A stretch of DNA of 64,000 bases from Boothiomyces macroporosus (Eukaryota > Chytridiomycota > Chytridiomycetes > Rhizophydiales > Terramycetaceae): contig JADGKB010000001.1 in the NCBI GenBank assembly GCA_027604185.1, positions 62,001 through 126,000 on the forward strand. The letters run 5' to 3'. The first letter of the stretch is position 1, and the number at the start of each line of letters is the position of its first letter. This document shows positions 8,122-19,064 of the stretch, in pieces. The notes beneath the pieces are model-generated. The model ran no database searches. It was not told the DNA's origin and saw only the letters and a list, made by a program, of their open reading frames with translations. Both the position numbers and the translations under genes were made by a program.

Positions 8122-10587
8122 TTATTGAATCTTTTCAACATAGTTGGCAGGGAATGCCCCACTCATTCCATTAATCTCACCATCCCACCAGTCAACATCC
8201 TAATATTAATCAATATTACATTTGATTGCACGACGTTGAGCACATCGCCAGCTTTGAACGATAGCTCTCCGGGTGTTGATGAAGTGAAATCGTATAATGC
8301 TTTTACTTTGATTGGATTTTCATTTATGCGCACATAGTTTGACGGGAACTCTCCTTTTCCGTGTTTGCCTTGACCAACCCACCACATTTCATTGCCAGTA
8401 TCTTTGCTCAAGACTTTAATCACTTCGCCCACTTGGAGTGATAATTCTCCATCACAAGTTGCGTCGTATTGGTATAATACGGTTGCTGTTTGCACTTCAA
8501 ATAGTGTTGGCTCGTTTCGAAGTGGGAGTGATTTTACTGATGATTGGTCTGTTTTGAAATTCATTCCACTTTGTCGTTTCGATAATAGCATCGATACTGG
8601 TCTTTTCTGGGCTGGGGCAGGTTCTGCTTGCACACTTGCTGCCACTGCCTCCCAACCTTTAGTAAATAAGATTGGGAAAACACCAATCTCCCCTGTTCGA
8701 ACCAATTTGCCTTCCCACCACTCTTCTTCAGCGTTAATTCCATCGATGCACTCTATCTGATCGCCCACTTTGAATGAAAGCTCTCCTTCTTCAGTGCCGC
8801 TATAGTCTAGATTAATTATAGTTACCGTAGACTGCCTCCACCATTTTAGAGCCTGACAATGGTAAATTGATTGATGGAAGTGGCTGTTGAACTTTAACTT
8901 GAATATAGTTTGCAGGAATCAGTCCGACTTCAGATGTTTTAATAACCTTGACCTGGATTAGCCAAGCTTACTTTTATCCAGCCTGGATTTTCTGAATTAG
9001 TTTCAACAATTTCCACTTCATCTCCCTCCAAAACAGTTAAATCTCCTTCATTTTCAGCAGTGTATGGATATAAAACAGATGCAATTTGCTTCATACTGGT
9101 GGCAGCACCGTTTGAAGAAGTAACTGCTTCTGGCTTAGGAGGCATGATAGGAGCGACTGCGTCAATGAAAATTACCATTCAGCTTCTTTAAGGTTTCTAT
9201 CTGAATTCCAAATTTAGCTCGTTGGCATTTAAACAAGTCCAAACTGTTTTGAATATCTTGAATCAGCTATTATTAGCCAATATTTACTTCCATTGATGCA
9301 TTTGGATTCCCTGTCTGTGGAGCATTTGTGTAAACATCCACTAGATGTTTGGCACCAGATAATTCTGCTTCTTTGATTGCCTGTAATGACGCAATGAGAT
9401 CATCATGTGCGATTAACTCTCCCAGATGCTTTCCAAGAGAGATCTTGCTAAATTCATCAACCACTAGTTCTTTGGTCTAGATTAACAAAAGTTACTTGGT
9501 CTAAACCAACTGGTTCAAACTGTATATCACTAGTTTCTTTGAAAATAGTATTGTTATCAGCCAAGAATTGAGATAGATCCTTTTCCCTGTTAATCAAACT
9601 TGCTTTTTGTTTGATCGTTTCAGAGGTTGTCAATCCACTGGTAGAGACTTCTTCCTGGAATTTCGAAAATGAATTCACAAGAGTTTGAACTGTTTCGTAA
9701 TACTTGCCATCTAATTTTTGCATGAGGTTTGGCAAATCTTCTTTTTCATACAGCTGAACAAGTCGGTTGTATCCTTGAAGAGATAGCAAATAAATATTCC
9801 TGGCTTCATCCAAGGTTTTTGACTTTTGCTTGGCTTTGGTTTTTAACTGTGTTAACTTTTGGATACTTTTTGAACCACTGAAGCGGCATCTTTACCTGTG
9901 ACCATGGTCTTCAATGACTGTAGCCCAGACTTTGGCTTTTTTAACGCATCTTCGTATTTCTTTTGGGCCAAGTCGCTTTCCTTTGATGCCTTGTCATACA
10001 ACATTTTATGTTTCTCCAATTCTTCAAACGCAGTGGTGATTTCCGTTTGATATTTCACAGCAAATTCGATATGCTAATTTAGCCCTACAACTACCTTTTT
10101 GAGTGACACCGCTTTTTGTTTTCCAAATTCTTTAATGACATCCGATATCTCATTTGTGATCTGCTCGCTCATTGTATCGTGCTTCTTTGATAGCGACTCT
10201 GTTTCCACCAATAGTGTTGAGAATGAGGCATATATTTGACTTTATAAGAATATCGTTACCGAATCTGATCTTCTGGAGTGTCCTGAATCGATCCTGTGGC
10301 TCCAGCAACAAGAAATGGCGAAGGATTATTTCCAAGATATTTCCTCAATTTTCGCATCGCTAGTGTTTTAGATAGCTTTTCCAGTGCCTAGAATCAGATA
10401 TATCCAACTTTAGAGTGCTGATGTTCCAATTCTGACCGTGCCTAAATAAGCTTTCTTGTACCTTCATGTATTCTCTCATAGTGTCCAGCATCTCCATTTC
10501 CGCCTCCGCCTTTAATTGCAGCTTGGTGAGCTGAGCTTGCTGTTGTAATTTAATGGATTTAATCGATGGTTTTTCTATCGTTGCCAT
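8122..10587 (-). CDS. F-BAR protein with four C-terminal SH3 domains (Bzz1/syndapin-like)
   Basis: Twelve exons: 10587..10462, 10441..10409, 10387..10260, 10239..10095, 10073..9867, 9846..9496, 9476..9288, 9266..9176, 9156..8947, 8927..8826, 8806..8220 and 8199..8122; 748 residues, introns 19-21 nt. Residues 1-300 are a helical F-BAR region (REYMKARSELEHQHSKALEK, TTAFEELEKHKMLYDKASKE, LDEARNIYLLSLQGYNRLVQ). Four SH3 domains follow: IASVLYPYTAENEGDLTVLE to GLIPANYIQVK; MVEAVYDYSGTEEGELSFKV to GVFPILFTKGWE; TATVLYQYDATCDGELSLQV to GEFPSNYVRIN; VKALYDFTSSTPGELSFKAG to GAFPANYVEKI. F-BAR/SH3 proteins such as Bzz1 bend membrane and recruit WASP at endocytic actin patches; yeast Bzz1 has two SH3 domains, so four is unusual. 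The stop overlaps AATAAA. This is the intron-richest gene after correction. Confidence 0.85.
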
Positions 10588-10755
10588 ATATTGTGGAGAA
10601 AAAACGTTCGTGGAGAAAACTCATGTTCAAACAAAACAATACCGAAATGATTACCTGATCACATATAATAATACAAGATTAAATGGCAAATGCTCAATGT
10701 GCTTTGTAAACAGCAATCAAAAATAAACACGCGTTTTAAACTAATGAACAATTAA

Positions 10756-11364
10756 TTAGACTTGACTGAAAATATTATGCTGGCTTTGAGTGTTCTTTTC
10801 TTCCATTAGGTTCTTGATCTTTCGCTTTTTGGAGTTGAGCAGATCCTTAAACCTTTTCATCATGATATAGTCTGCGATTTCCTTTTCTTTCACTAAATCA
10901 GAGTATTTCGAGAGTGCAAGATCGCGATCTTGTGTAAGCGCAGCAATTTTGTCTTTGTAGGTTTGTTTGGAGCTATTCAACTCCGCGTTTGACATCAGTA
11001 ATTGATTGATAAATTGTTGCAATGTCATTTCGCAGGGCTGTAATGGTACAGAGCCAAGATTAATATATTCCTGGATCCCCAAAGCATCGTACTGCCAAAC
11101 CAGTTGGTCACCTTCAATCAGCTTTTGGGTATCCGGTTCATTACAAGTAAGCGCTCTAAAAGACACATCGATGTAATCTTCTTTGGACAGTATTGATTGG
11201 TTATCGCTTAACGACACAAAGTCGCTTTCGGTCAATCTCACTTGAAATGAGCTCGTAAGCGAAACTATTTTTAAATCCACTTCCCTCAATCCCTTGTCTG
11301 ATGTTCCGAATAAAAATGTCAATTCTGGTGCTGATTCAAGGTGGATTGCAAAATTCATTATCAA
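10756..11364 (-). CDS. XRCC4/Lif1-like protein (putative non-homologous end-joining factor)
   Basis: Single exon, 202 residues. The N-terminal ~110 residues are strand-rich (FAIHLESAPELTFLFGTSDK, ISLE-like pattern FQVRLTESDFVSLSDNQSI), then a long helix begins (FINQLLMSNAELNSSKQTYK, DRDLALSKYSDLVKEKEIAD) and ends with MKRFKDLLNSKKRKIKNLME. The last segment matches the XRCC4 coiled-coil motif of the form F-x-x-x-L-N-x-K-K-x-K-I-R-x-L, the region that precedes the ligase IV binding site. Head domain plus coiled coil and the length fit the XRCC4/XLF/PAXX superfamily. In family terms it would hold DNA ligase IV at broken ends. Sequence divergence in this family is high, so the call is moderate. 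It diverges from the myosin gene over 218 bp. Confidence 0.55.
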   Translation of the reverse strand: MIMNFAIHLESAPELTFLFGTSDKGLREVDLKIVSLTSSFQVRLTESDFVSLSDNQSILSKEDYIDVSFRALTCNEPDTQKLIEGDQLVWQYDALGIQEYINLGSVPLQPCEMTLQQFINQLLMSNAELNSSKQTYKDKIAALTQDRDLALSKYSDLVKEKEIADYIMMKRFKDLLNSKKRKIKNLMEEKNTQSQHNIFSQV

Positions 11365-11582
11365 GAAAAATCAAGATTTTTCAAACCATGCAAACCGCAA
11401 CATTCAAGTGCTACTTGGATCATGGTAATTTTGTCTCTTTCGCGACCGGCGACTGTTCCACCAATCAAACAATGAGTTGTAAGAAATCAACAATAAGGGC
11501 AAAAAGAACAATGGCCAAATTTGCAATCACGTGGGTTGTTGAAAATCATCGAAAACACGTCAGATAATCTTTGACAAACAAG

Positions 11583-14500
11583 ATGGCAAGCCAGTTTCTT
11601 GCAAGAATAACCCCGAACGGATTAAACGATGCGATGGCTGGGTCAAACTGGCACGAAAAGAAATGGGTTTGGGTTGCCGACAAGAAGGAAGGCTTCCTTG
11701 CAGCAACCATAGTAAAAGAAAATGGCGACGAAGTCGAAATTGAATTAGAGGATAACACCGTATACGAAATTTAACCTAGAAACGAACTGTAAATATCAAT
11801 GACACTGAAAAAATGAATCCTCCAAAGTTTGATCGTGTAGAAGATATGGCAGAATTGACTCATCTAAATGAAGCATCTGTCGTACACAATCTTAAATTGA
11901 GATACACAACCAATTTGATTTATGTAAGCCTATTACTAAATTAGACTTACTCTGGTCTTTTCTGTGTCACTGTGAATCCATACAAAAAATTACCAATCTA
12001 CTCTGATGACATTGTAAAGGCATACAAGGGCAAGAAGCGGTCCGAAATGCCACCACACGTTTACTCTGTCGTGGACCAGTCCTACCATGATATGATTGAA
12101 AACAAAGAAAACCAGTCTATTTTGATTACGTAAATTGTTTTTTGACAATAGTGGTGAATCTGGTGCAGGTAAAACTGAAAACACCAAAAAGGTTATTCAA
12201 TACCTTGCAAGTGCCACGTCTTCTACTGGAAAGTTGGGAGAATTGGAACAGCAAATTATCCAAGCCAATCCTATTTTGGAAGCTTTTGGTAACGCGCAAA
12301 CTATCAGAAACAACAACTCTTCGCGTTTCGGTAAATTTATTCGAATTGAATTTAACTCTGGTGGTCAGATTGCTGGGGCAAACATTGAACGATACCTTTT
12401 GGAAAAGTCTAGAGTTACCCACCAAACCACCAAGGAAAGAAACTACCACATCTTTTACCAGCTCTTGAAAGGCTCGTCTCCTGAATTAAAGCGTATTATT
12501 AGTACTAACGATAGAACTATTGCTTTTGGATGGTACTGCTAACGACTACCGTTTCACCAAGAATTCAAACAAGAATGTCGATGGTGTGGATGATACTGCC
12601 GATTTCAAGGCTCTTAAAGAGTCATTGAAGGTTATGAACTTTAATGAAAACGACCAAAACAACTTATTTAGAGTTGTCGCTGCTGTTTTGCATCTCGGAA
12701 ACTTGACTGTTGATGCTGACCGAGAGGACCAAGCAAACTTGACTTCCCAAGCTGGTCCGATTGTTGAAAAGGTCTGCCATGTTCTTGGAATTCCTGTTGC
12801 CGAATTTACTAGAGCATTGTTGAAGCCTAGAATCAAAGCTGGCCGTGACTGGGTAACCCAAGCCAGAAATGTTGGCCAAGTCTACTACTCCATTGAAGCT
12901 TTGTCTAGATCTTTGTACGAAAGAATGTTTGGAGAATTGGTTGACAGAATCAATCAAACATTGTATACTCCTGCTCAAAAGGCAACTTTTATTGGTGTTC
13001 TCGATATTGCCGGTTTCGAAATCTTTGAAAAGAATAGTTTCGAACAACTGCAAATCAACTATACTAACGAGAGATTGCAACAGTTCTTTAACCACCATAT
13101 GTTTATTTTAGAACAAGAAGAATACAAGCGAGAAGGTATTGAATGGAAATTCATCGACTTTGGTTTGGATCTCCAACCAACCATTGATTTGATTGAAAAG
13201 ACTTCCCCAATTGGTATCTTGTCTCTGTTGGACGAAGAGTGTGTCATGCCAAAAGCTACCGACAAGACCTTTATTGGCAAGTTGAACGGTTTGTGGAAGG
13301 GTAAATCCGCCAAGTATGACGTGCCAAGGTTCAGCGACGGTTTCATTCTACAACACTATGCTGGCAAAGTAGAATATAGTGTTGAGGGATGGCTAGACAA
13401 GAACAAGGATCCTTTGAACGAAAATGTAACAAAGCTCCTTTCCGCCTCTACGGAAAAGTATATTGCTGAATTGTTCAAGGATTCAGTTGGCGACGAAGAA
13501 GACGTAAACCCAGGAAAGCCTCGTGGAGTAACCAAGAAGGGTGCTTTCCGAACTGTCTCTCAAAAGCACAAGGAAGGCTTGACCCTTTTGATGAACCAGC
13601 TGTACTCTACCCAGCCACACTTTGTTCGTTGTATTATTCCAAACGAAGAAAAGAAGCCTAGTAAAATTGACATCAACTTGGTCTTGGATCAGTTGAGATG
13701 CAATGGTGTCTTGGAAGGTATCAGAATTTGCCGTGCTGGTTTCCCTAACAGATTGATCTTCCAAGATTTCAGAACCAGATATGAAGTATTGGGACCTGCT
13801 GTTATTCCAAAGGGATACATTGAAGGTAGAAAAGCAGCAACTCTCCTCCTTGAACACTTGAATCTTGACAAGAATCAATACAGAATTGGTTCCACCAAGG
13901 TATTCTTCCGTGCTGGTGTCTTGGCAGAACTTGAAAACAGAAGAGATGTTCAACTAGGCAAGCTGGTCATCCGTATTCAAGCAATTATGAGGGGATATCT
14001 TGCAAGAAGAACCTACAAACGCAAGATTGAACAATTCAGAGCCATTAGAATCATTCAAAAGAATGCAAGAATCTATGTACTTTTAAGAGAATGGTCTTGG
14101 TGGAAACTTTATGTCAAGGTCAAACCATTGCTTAACGTTACACGCAATGAAGAAGAGGCCAAAAAGCGTGAAGCTCAGCTCAAGGAGTTGGAAGAGCGCG
14201 CTGCAAAAGAGGCAGAAGAACGTGCCAAAGTCGAAGCCCTGCGTCTTGCACTGGAACAGGAAAAGAAGCACTTAGAATCCTTGTTGTTGCAAGAACAAAA
14301 CGCTGCTGCTGACCAGGCAGAAATCTTGGCCAGAACTCAAAAGAGAGAAGTTGATTTGAACGATAGAGTCAAAGATATTTTGAAGGAGTTGGAAGACAAA
14401 GAAGCTCAAACAGAACAGCTCTTGGCTGCCAAGAAAAAGCTTGATGCCGAAATTAAAGCATTGCAGGACCAGGCTGCTAGTGATGCTTCATCCATCGATC

Positions 14501-17500
14501 GTCTTGAAAAAGAAAAACAAAGCAAAGATCAGCGATTAAAGGAAATTGAAGAGGAACTCCAATTGGAACTCCAAAGAGTTGCCAAGCTCGATGCAGATAA
14601 AAAGGCTGTTGAAAAGCAGCTCCATGATTTGGAATTCCAACTTTCCGTTTCTGGCGATAGCCAAGCCGAACTTGCAAAGAACAAGGCCAAAATTCAAGCA
14701 GCCCTTTCGGAATTGGAGCAAAAGCATGAACAGGAAGTCTCTGAAAAACAAAGGGTGGAACAAAAGCGTGCCTCATTGGAATTGGAACTTCAAAAAGCTC
14801 TCAACACTATTGCTGATTTGGAAAGAATCAAGTCAGAGCTTGAATTTACTTTGAAAAAGAGAGAGTCGGAAATTGCTTCTTTGAACGAAAATTTGGCCGC
14901 TCAAAGTGCTGAAAAGGATGGCATCGAAAGACAACGTAGGGAATTGGCTATCAAATTACAAACCCTGCAAGAAGAATTTGACAATGAAAAGTCCGAAAAG
15001 GAAAAGGTCGCAAAGCAGAAAAAGAAGGTCGAAGAAGAAGTTGAAGAGCTCCACAGAATTATGCAAGAAAAGGGCAATGAAGAATCAAAACAGGGCGAAA
15101 TCCGTAGATTAAGAGATCAAGAAGTTGCCAATTTAAAGACCCAGTTGAACCAAACTCAAGAAGAGTTGGATGACACAAGAAAGAAGGGCCATATTGCAGT
15201 AGAAAAGTTGAACAATGACTTGGAATCTGTAAGACAAGACGTAGTCAACATTACAAAGTCTAAGCAAACTGTTGAACTGCAAGTTGCTGAATTGAAAGAA
15301 ATGATTGAAAGAGCTGAAGAACAACGTGCTAAATTGGAAAAGTCCAAGAGACAAACCGACAGTGAATTGGAAGCTTTGAGATCCAAAGCAGGAGAAATGG
15401 AAGTCAATTTGACTGAAACAAGATCTCAAAAAGAGATGCTGGAAAAGCAAATTGCTTCAGCAACTTCAAAGTTAGATGCTCTTGAAACTGAAAACAGCAG
15501 ATTAGAACGCGAAAAACAAAGTATCAACAGACAAAGTGAATCCATCAAAGAAGAATTGGAACAAGAAGTTCAAAAAAGACAAGCTTTGGAAAGCCAAAAG
15601 AAGAAGCTGTCTATGGAAGTGTCTGATTTACAAGCCAGAGTTGAAGAGGAACAACTGTCAAAGGCAGATGCCCTTCAAAAACTTCAATTGAAATCCAGTG
15701 AATTGGAACAAATCAAAGATAAATACAACAAGGATGTTCTCTCGAGAACCGCTGAATTCGAAGATGCTAAAAAGAAGGTTGACAAAGAAATCATTGAATT
15801 GACAGCTCGTCTTGAAGAAGCAGAAAGAAATTCAAGCAATCTTGATCGTACCCGTGCCAGATTAAGCACTGAAATCGAAGATTTGAAATTGGAAATTGAG
15901 AGAGAACACAACACTGCAAGAAACGCCGAGAGATTACTCAAGCAAGTAGAGGCTCAGGTAAATGCTGCCAATCTGAACTTGGAAAACGAAAGAAGACAGC
16001 GTGAAGTTGCTGATTCAAATGCTAGAAAATTGCAAGCTTCATTGGATTCACTACAGCTCTCTGTTGAAGAAAAGAACTCTCAAATTGCTGCATTGCAAAA
16101 GAGCAAAAACGACATGGATGCTGAATTGAAGTCCTTAATTAACGAAATCGGTGATGGTGGCAGAAACCAGCATGAACTGGAAAAAACCAAACGTAGATTG
16201 GATGCAAAGATTGAAGAACTTACTCTGCAAGTTGAAGTTGAGGAAAAGGCCAAGCAGTTTGCTGAAGATGCTAAAAAATCATTGGAAATCCAATTTTCAG
16301 AATTTAGAAAAAAGTCCGAGTATGACATTCAGGCAAAAGAAGCTTTGATGGAAGAAACCAGAAAGATGCTCATGAAAGAAGTAAATAGCTTGGGTGAGCA
16401 GTTGGATGAAGCCAATAATGCAAAGAATGATGCTCTCAAGCAAAAGAAGAAGCTGGAAGAACAATTTGAAGAGTTAAGCTCTAGAGCTGAAAATTCTGCC
16501 AAAGGGCAATCTGACTTGCAGAAACTAAAGTCCAGAAACGAGGCAATTGTTAAAGAATTGCAAGCTCGTTTGGAGGAAGAAGAGCGCAACCGCCAAAACC
16601 TTCAAGAATTGGCTCAACGTCATGAAAAGAAAGCCAACACCCTCCAATCTGAAATTGAAAGGCTTGAAATGCAAATTGATAGCGTTGAAAGATCCAAGAA
16701 GCAACTTGACAAGAAGATTGCAGAATTAGACAAGGAACTCAACTCTGGCGAAGACAGCAAGCAAAACTTGCTTGAACTCAAGAGAAGATTGCTCAACGAA
16801 AACCAAACCTTAAAGACCCAACTTGAAGAGTCAGAAGAAGCTCGCGAAGCTTTACAAGCTGCCAAGAATGCTCAAAGCAACGAAGGACCACTTCGTGGAG
16901 CCGCCATTTTAGAGTATGAAGACAAGATTTCTAAATTGGAAGAATCTAGACGAGCATTGATGGCTGCGCAGAGATTGGCTGCGCAAGAAATCGATGAAAA
17001 GACTGCTGCTTTGCAATCCAGCGAAAAGACAAAGAAACAATTGCAAACGGAATTGGATGACCTAAAAGCCAGATTAGAATCCGAAACAGTTGCCAAAGGT
17101 GAAGAAAGTGCAAGCAGACGAAAACTTGCTGCTGAATTGCGTGACTTGCAGTTAAGATACGATGCTGAAACGCTCAAATCAGCCGAATTGAATGAAGCAC
17201 TTGCACTTTACAAAGCTCGTGCAGACCAAGCTTCTGAAAAATTGGAAGCTGCTGAATTAGGAAGAATGAAAGCCGAAAAGAGCGAGTCTGCAAACAAGGC
17301 AGCTATTAAAGAATTGGAAGACAAATATGCAGACATTGTTAAAGCCAAGAGAGCGGCTGAGGATCAAGCCAAATCTTTCGAACAGCAGCTCGTTGATTTA
17401 CAAGACAAACAAGAAGAATCTGCTCATGAACTTGCCGACTTGTTGGTTGCAAAGCGTAAACTGCAAGACGAACTCAATCAAATCAATGAAAGAAATCGTG

Positions 17501-18616
17501 CAGATTTGAACGAAAGAGAAGCATTCGAAGACCAAGCTAGAAAGAAATACCAAAAAGAAATCAAATCTTTGATGGCAGACCTTGAAGGCGAAAAGGTTAA
17601 AGGTATCTCCATGAAGGAGAATATCAGGGATCTTGAACAAGAAATTGAAGGCTTGAACATCAAGATTGACGCTGAATTGCGCTCTTCTGTCCAATGGAAG
17701 AAAGAAAAGGAAAAGTTGGAAAGCAAACTGGAAGACATTACTAGAGCTCATTCTGATTTGTTGAGTTACAATGATGACCTTCAAAATTCCGTTAATTCAT
17801 TGAATAGTACCGTTAGAGAACTGCGCGGTGTTGTTGACGAAAAAGAAACTCAAATCGCTCAATTCGAAAAGATGAAGAAATCTTATGAACAAAGACTTCA
17901 CGAATTGGATGCTGAATACAGCAACTCTCTTCGCGACAAGAACAACATGAACAAGAACGTTGCCAGCTTGGATGCCCAAGCACAAGAATTGCGTGATATG
18001 CTTGATGAAGGACAAAAAGCATTGAAGAGTGCTGAAGACAGAGCCAAACGCTCTGAACAGCACGCCTCTGATGTTCAACAAGAATTGACCAAAGAAAGAA
18101 GCTTGAACATTGAGCTCGAAAAGGCAAAGTTAATCTTGGAAAAGTCTCTCAAAGAATTATCTTCACGTTTATATGAATATGAAGGCCTTAACTTGGCGCG
18201 CGAGTCAATGACAAGCAGGAGACTGGAATCCCGCCTGGATGAATTAACCGCCCAACTTGATAGTGAACAAAAAGAAAAGAATGAAGCATTAAAGAACTTG
18301 CGTAAATCCGAAAGAGTTATTAGAGAATTACAATTCGCTGTTGGTGAAAAAGAGAAACTCAAGCAAAAGTTTGAAGAAGAACAAGACAAGATGGAGCAAA
18401 AGCTGAAGAAGATGAAGGCGCAATTAGAAGAATTGGTAAGCTTGAAACTAAACAACAGGAACTTTCAGAAAGCAGCTTGCAACTTGCTAAGCGTAGAGCT
18501 GAAAGAGAGGCTTCCGAATTCAAAGAACGATCCCTGCGGTAATTACTTATTAATATAGATTTGAAAAAGAATGCGATAAACTCAAGGGCCGCGCAGATAG
18601 AGGTGTTGCTGTTTGA
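11583..18616 (+). CDS. Myosin II heavy chain (conventional, long coiled-coil tail)
   Basis: Exons 11583..11759, 11780..11923, 11945..12129, 12152..12492, 12515..18435, 18459..18538 and 18559..18616 encode 2,301 residues. The N-terminal SH3-like fold contains [20 protein letters not shown]; the P-loop [14 protein letters not shown] spans about residues 170-183; switch regions [13 protein letters not shown] and [16 protein letters not shown] follow; then [20 protein letters not shown] and the converter. One IQ motif ([17 protein letters not shown]) precedes [14 protein letters not shown], the head-tail junction typical of class II. About 1,480 residues of heptad coiled coil follow. Fungal Myo1 works in the cytokinetic ring. 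The intron at 12493..12514 (22 nt with tactaac) was chosen over a 13-nt alternative because it restores ELKQLLLLDGT. Introns sit only near both ends; the central 5.9 kb is one exon. The tail is longer than in most fungal Myo1 proteins. Confidence 0.95.
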
Positions 18617-18663
18617 GCCTTCCATTAAAAACGTTACTTTTTTTAATTGAATGATCCTATTTA

Positions 18664-19035
18664 TTAAAGTTCTTTTAAAATTCCTCTAAGCCTATCCCGT
18701 TCCTGCAGCAGCGCTTCAACTTTCCTTTCCTTTCCATATACTATAGCTGCATTGGAGAAAAAGACGGCGACTGTAGTTCCAAAAAAGATTGCGGCTCCAA
18801 TAAATATGGGGCTTTTCCTGAATGGTACTTTATACCATGCTGGAGGTTTAATGTCGAATGTATTCTTTACTCTTTGCTGATAATCCCCAGTTGTTTTTGG
18901 AATTCCAGATTCCGAATAATATGGTGATTTGGGATCCAGAACAATTGGCTTTAATAACGACTGGGACTCTGGTAGTTCTGTTAATTGTGGTATTTTGGAA
19001 AGACCCAATTTCGTTGCTATTTCTTTGTCTTTCAT
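18664..19035 (-). CDS. Small one-helix membrane protein, unknown
   Basis: 123 residues from the Met at 19035; an upstream Met at 19074 would overlap the start of the divergent Hir3 gene and is less likely. A hydrophobic segment PIFIGAAIFFGTTVAVFFSN spans roughly residues 75-95, followed by a charged helix ERKVEALLQERDRLRGILKE. The N-terminal part is soluble and proline-rich (SPYYSESGIPKTTGDYQQRV). The layout (soluble head, single span, short charged tail) resembles small mitochondrial inner-membrane or ER proteins, but I do not recognise a family. The stop TAA is followed at once by TAAATAGG, an AATAAA overlap. It shares a promoter of only about 30 bp with Hir3. Confidence 0.6.
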   Translation of the reverse strand: MKDKEIATKLGLSKIPQLTELPESQSLLKPIVLDPKSPYYSESGIPKTTGDYQQRVKNTFDIKPPAWYKVPFRKSPIFIGAAIFFGTTVAVFFSNAAIVYGKERKVEALLQERDRLRGILKEL

Positions 19036-19064
19036 AAAAAATTCCAAAAAATTGATTTCCAGAA

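Noticed and set aside
12501..12514. A 13-nt intron (gtactaacgatag) in the myosin gene
   Set aside because: A 22-nt intron starting eight bases earlier (12493) with the same acceptor gives ELKQLLLLDGT, uses tactaac as branch and fits the size class; 13 nt is too short to be credible.
14083..18625. Numerous minus-strand frames in the myosin tail
   Set aside because: The Glu/Lys/Leu-rich coiled-coil coding sequence yields long Ser/Phe/Leu-rich open frames on the opposite strand; none has domain content.
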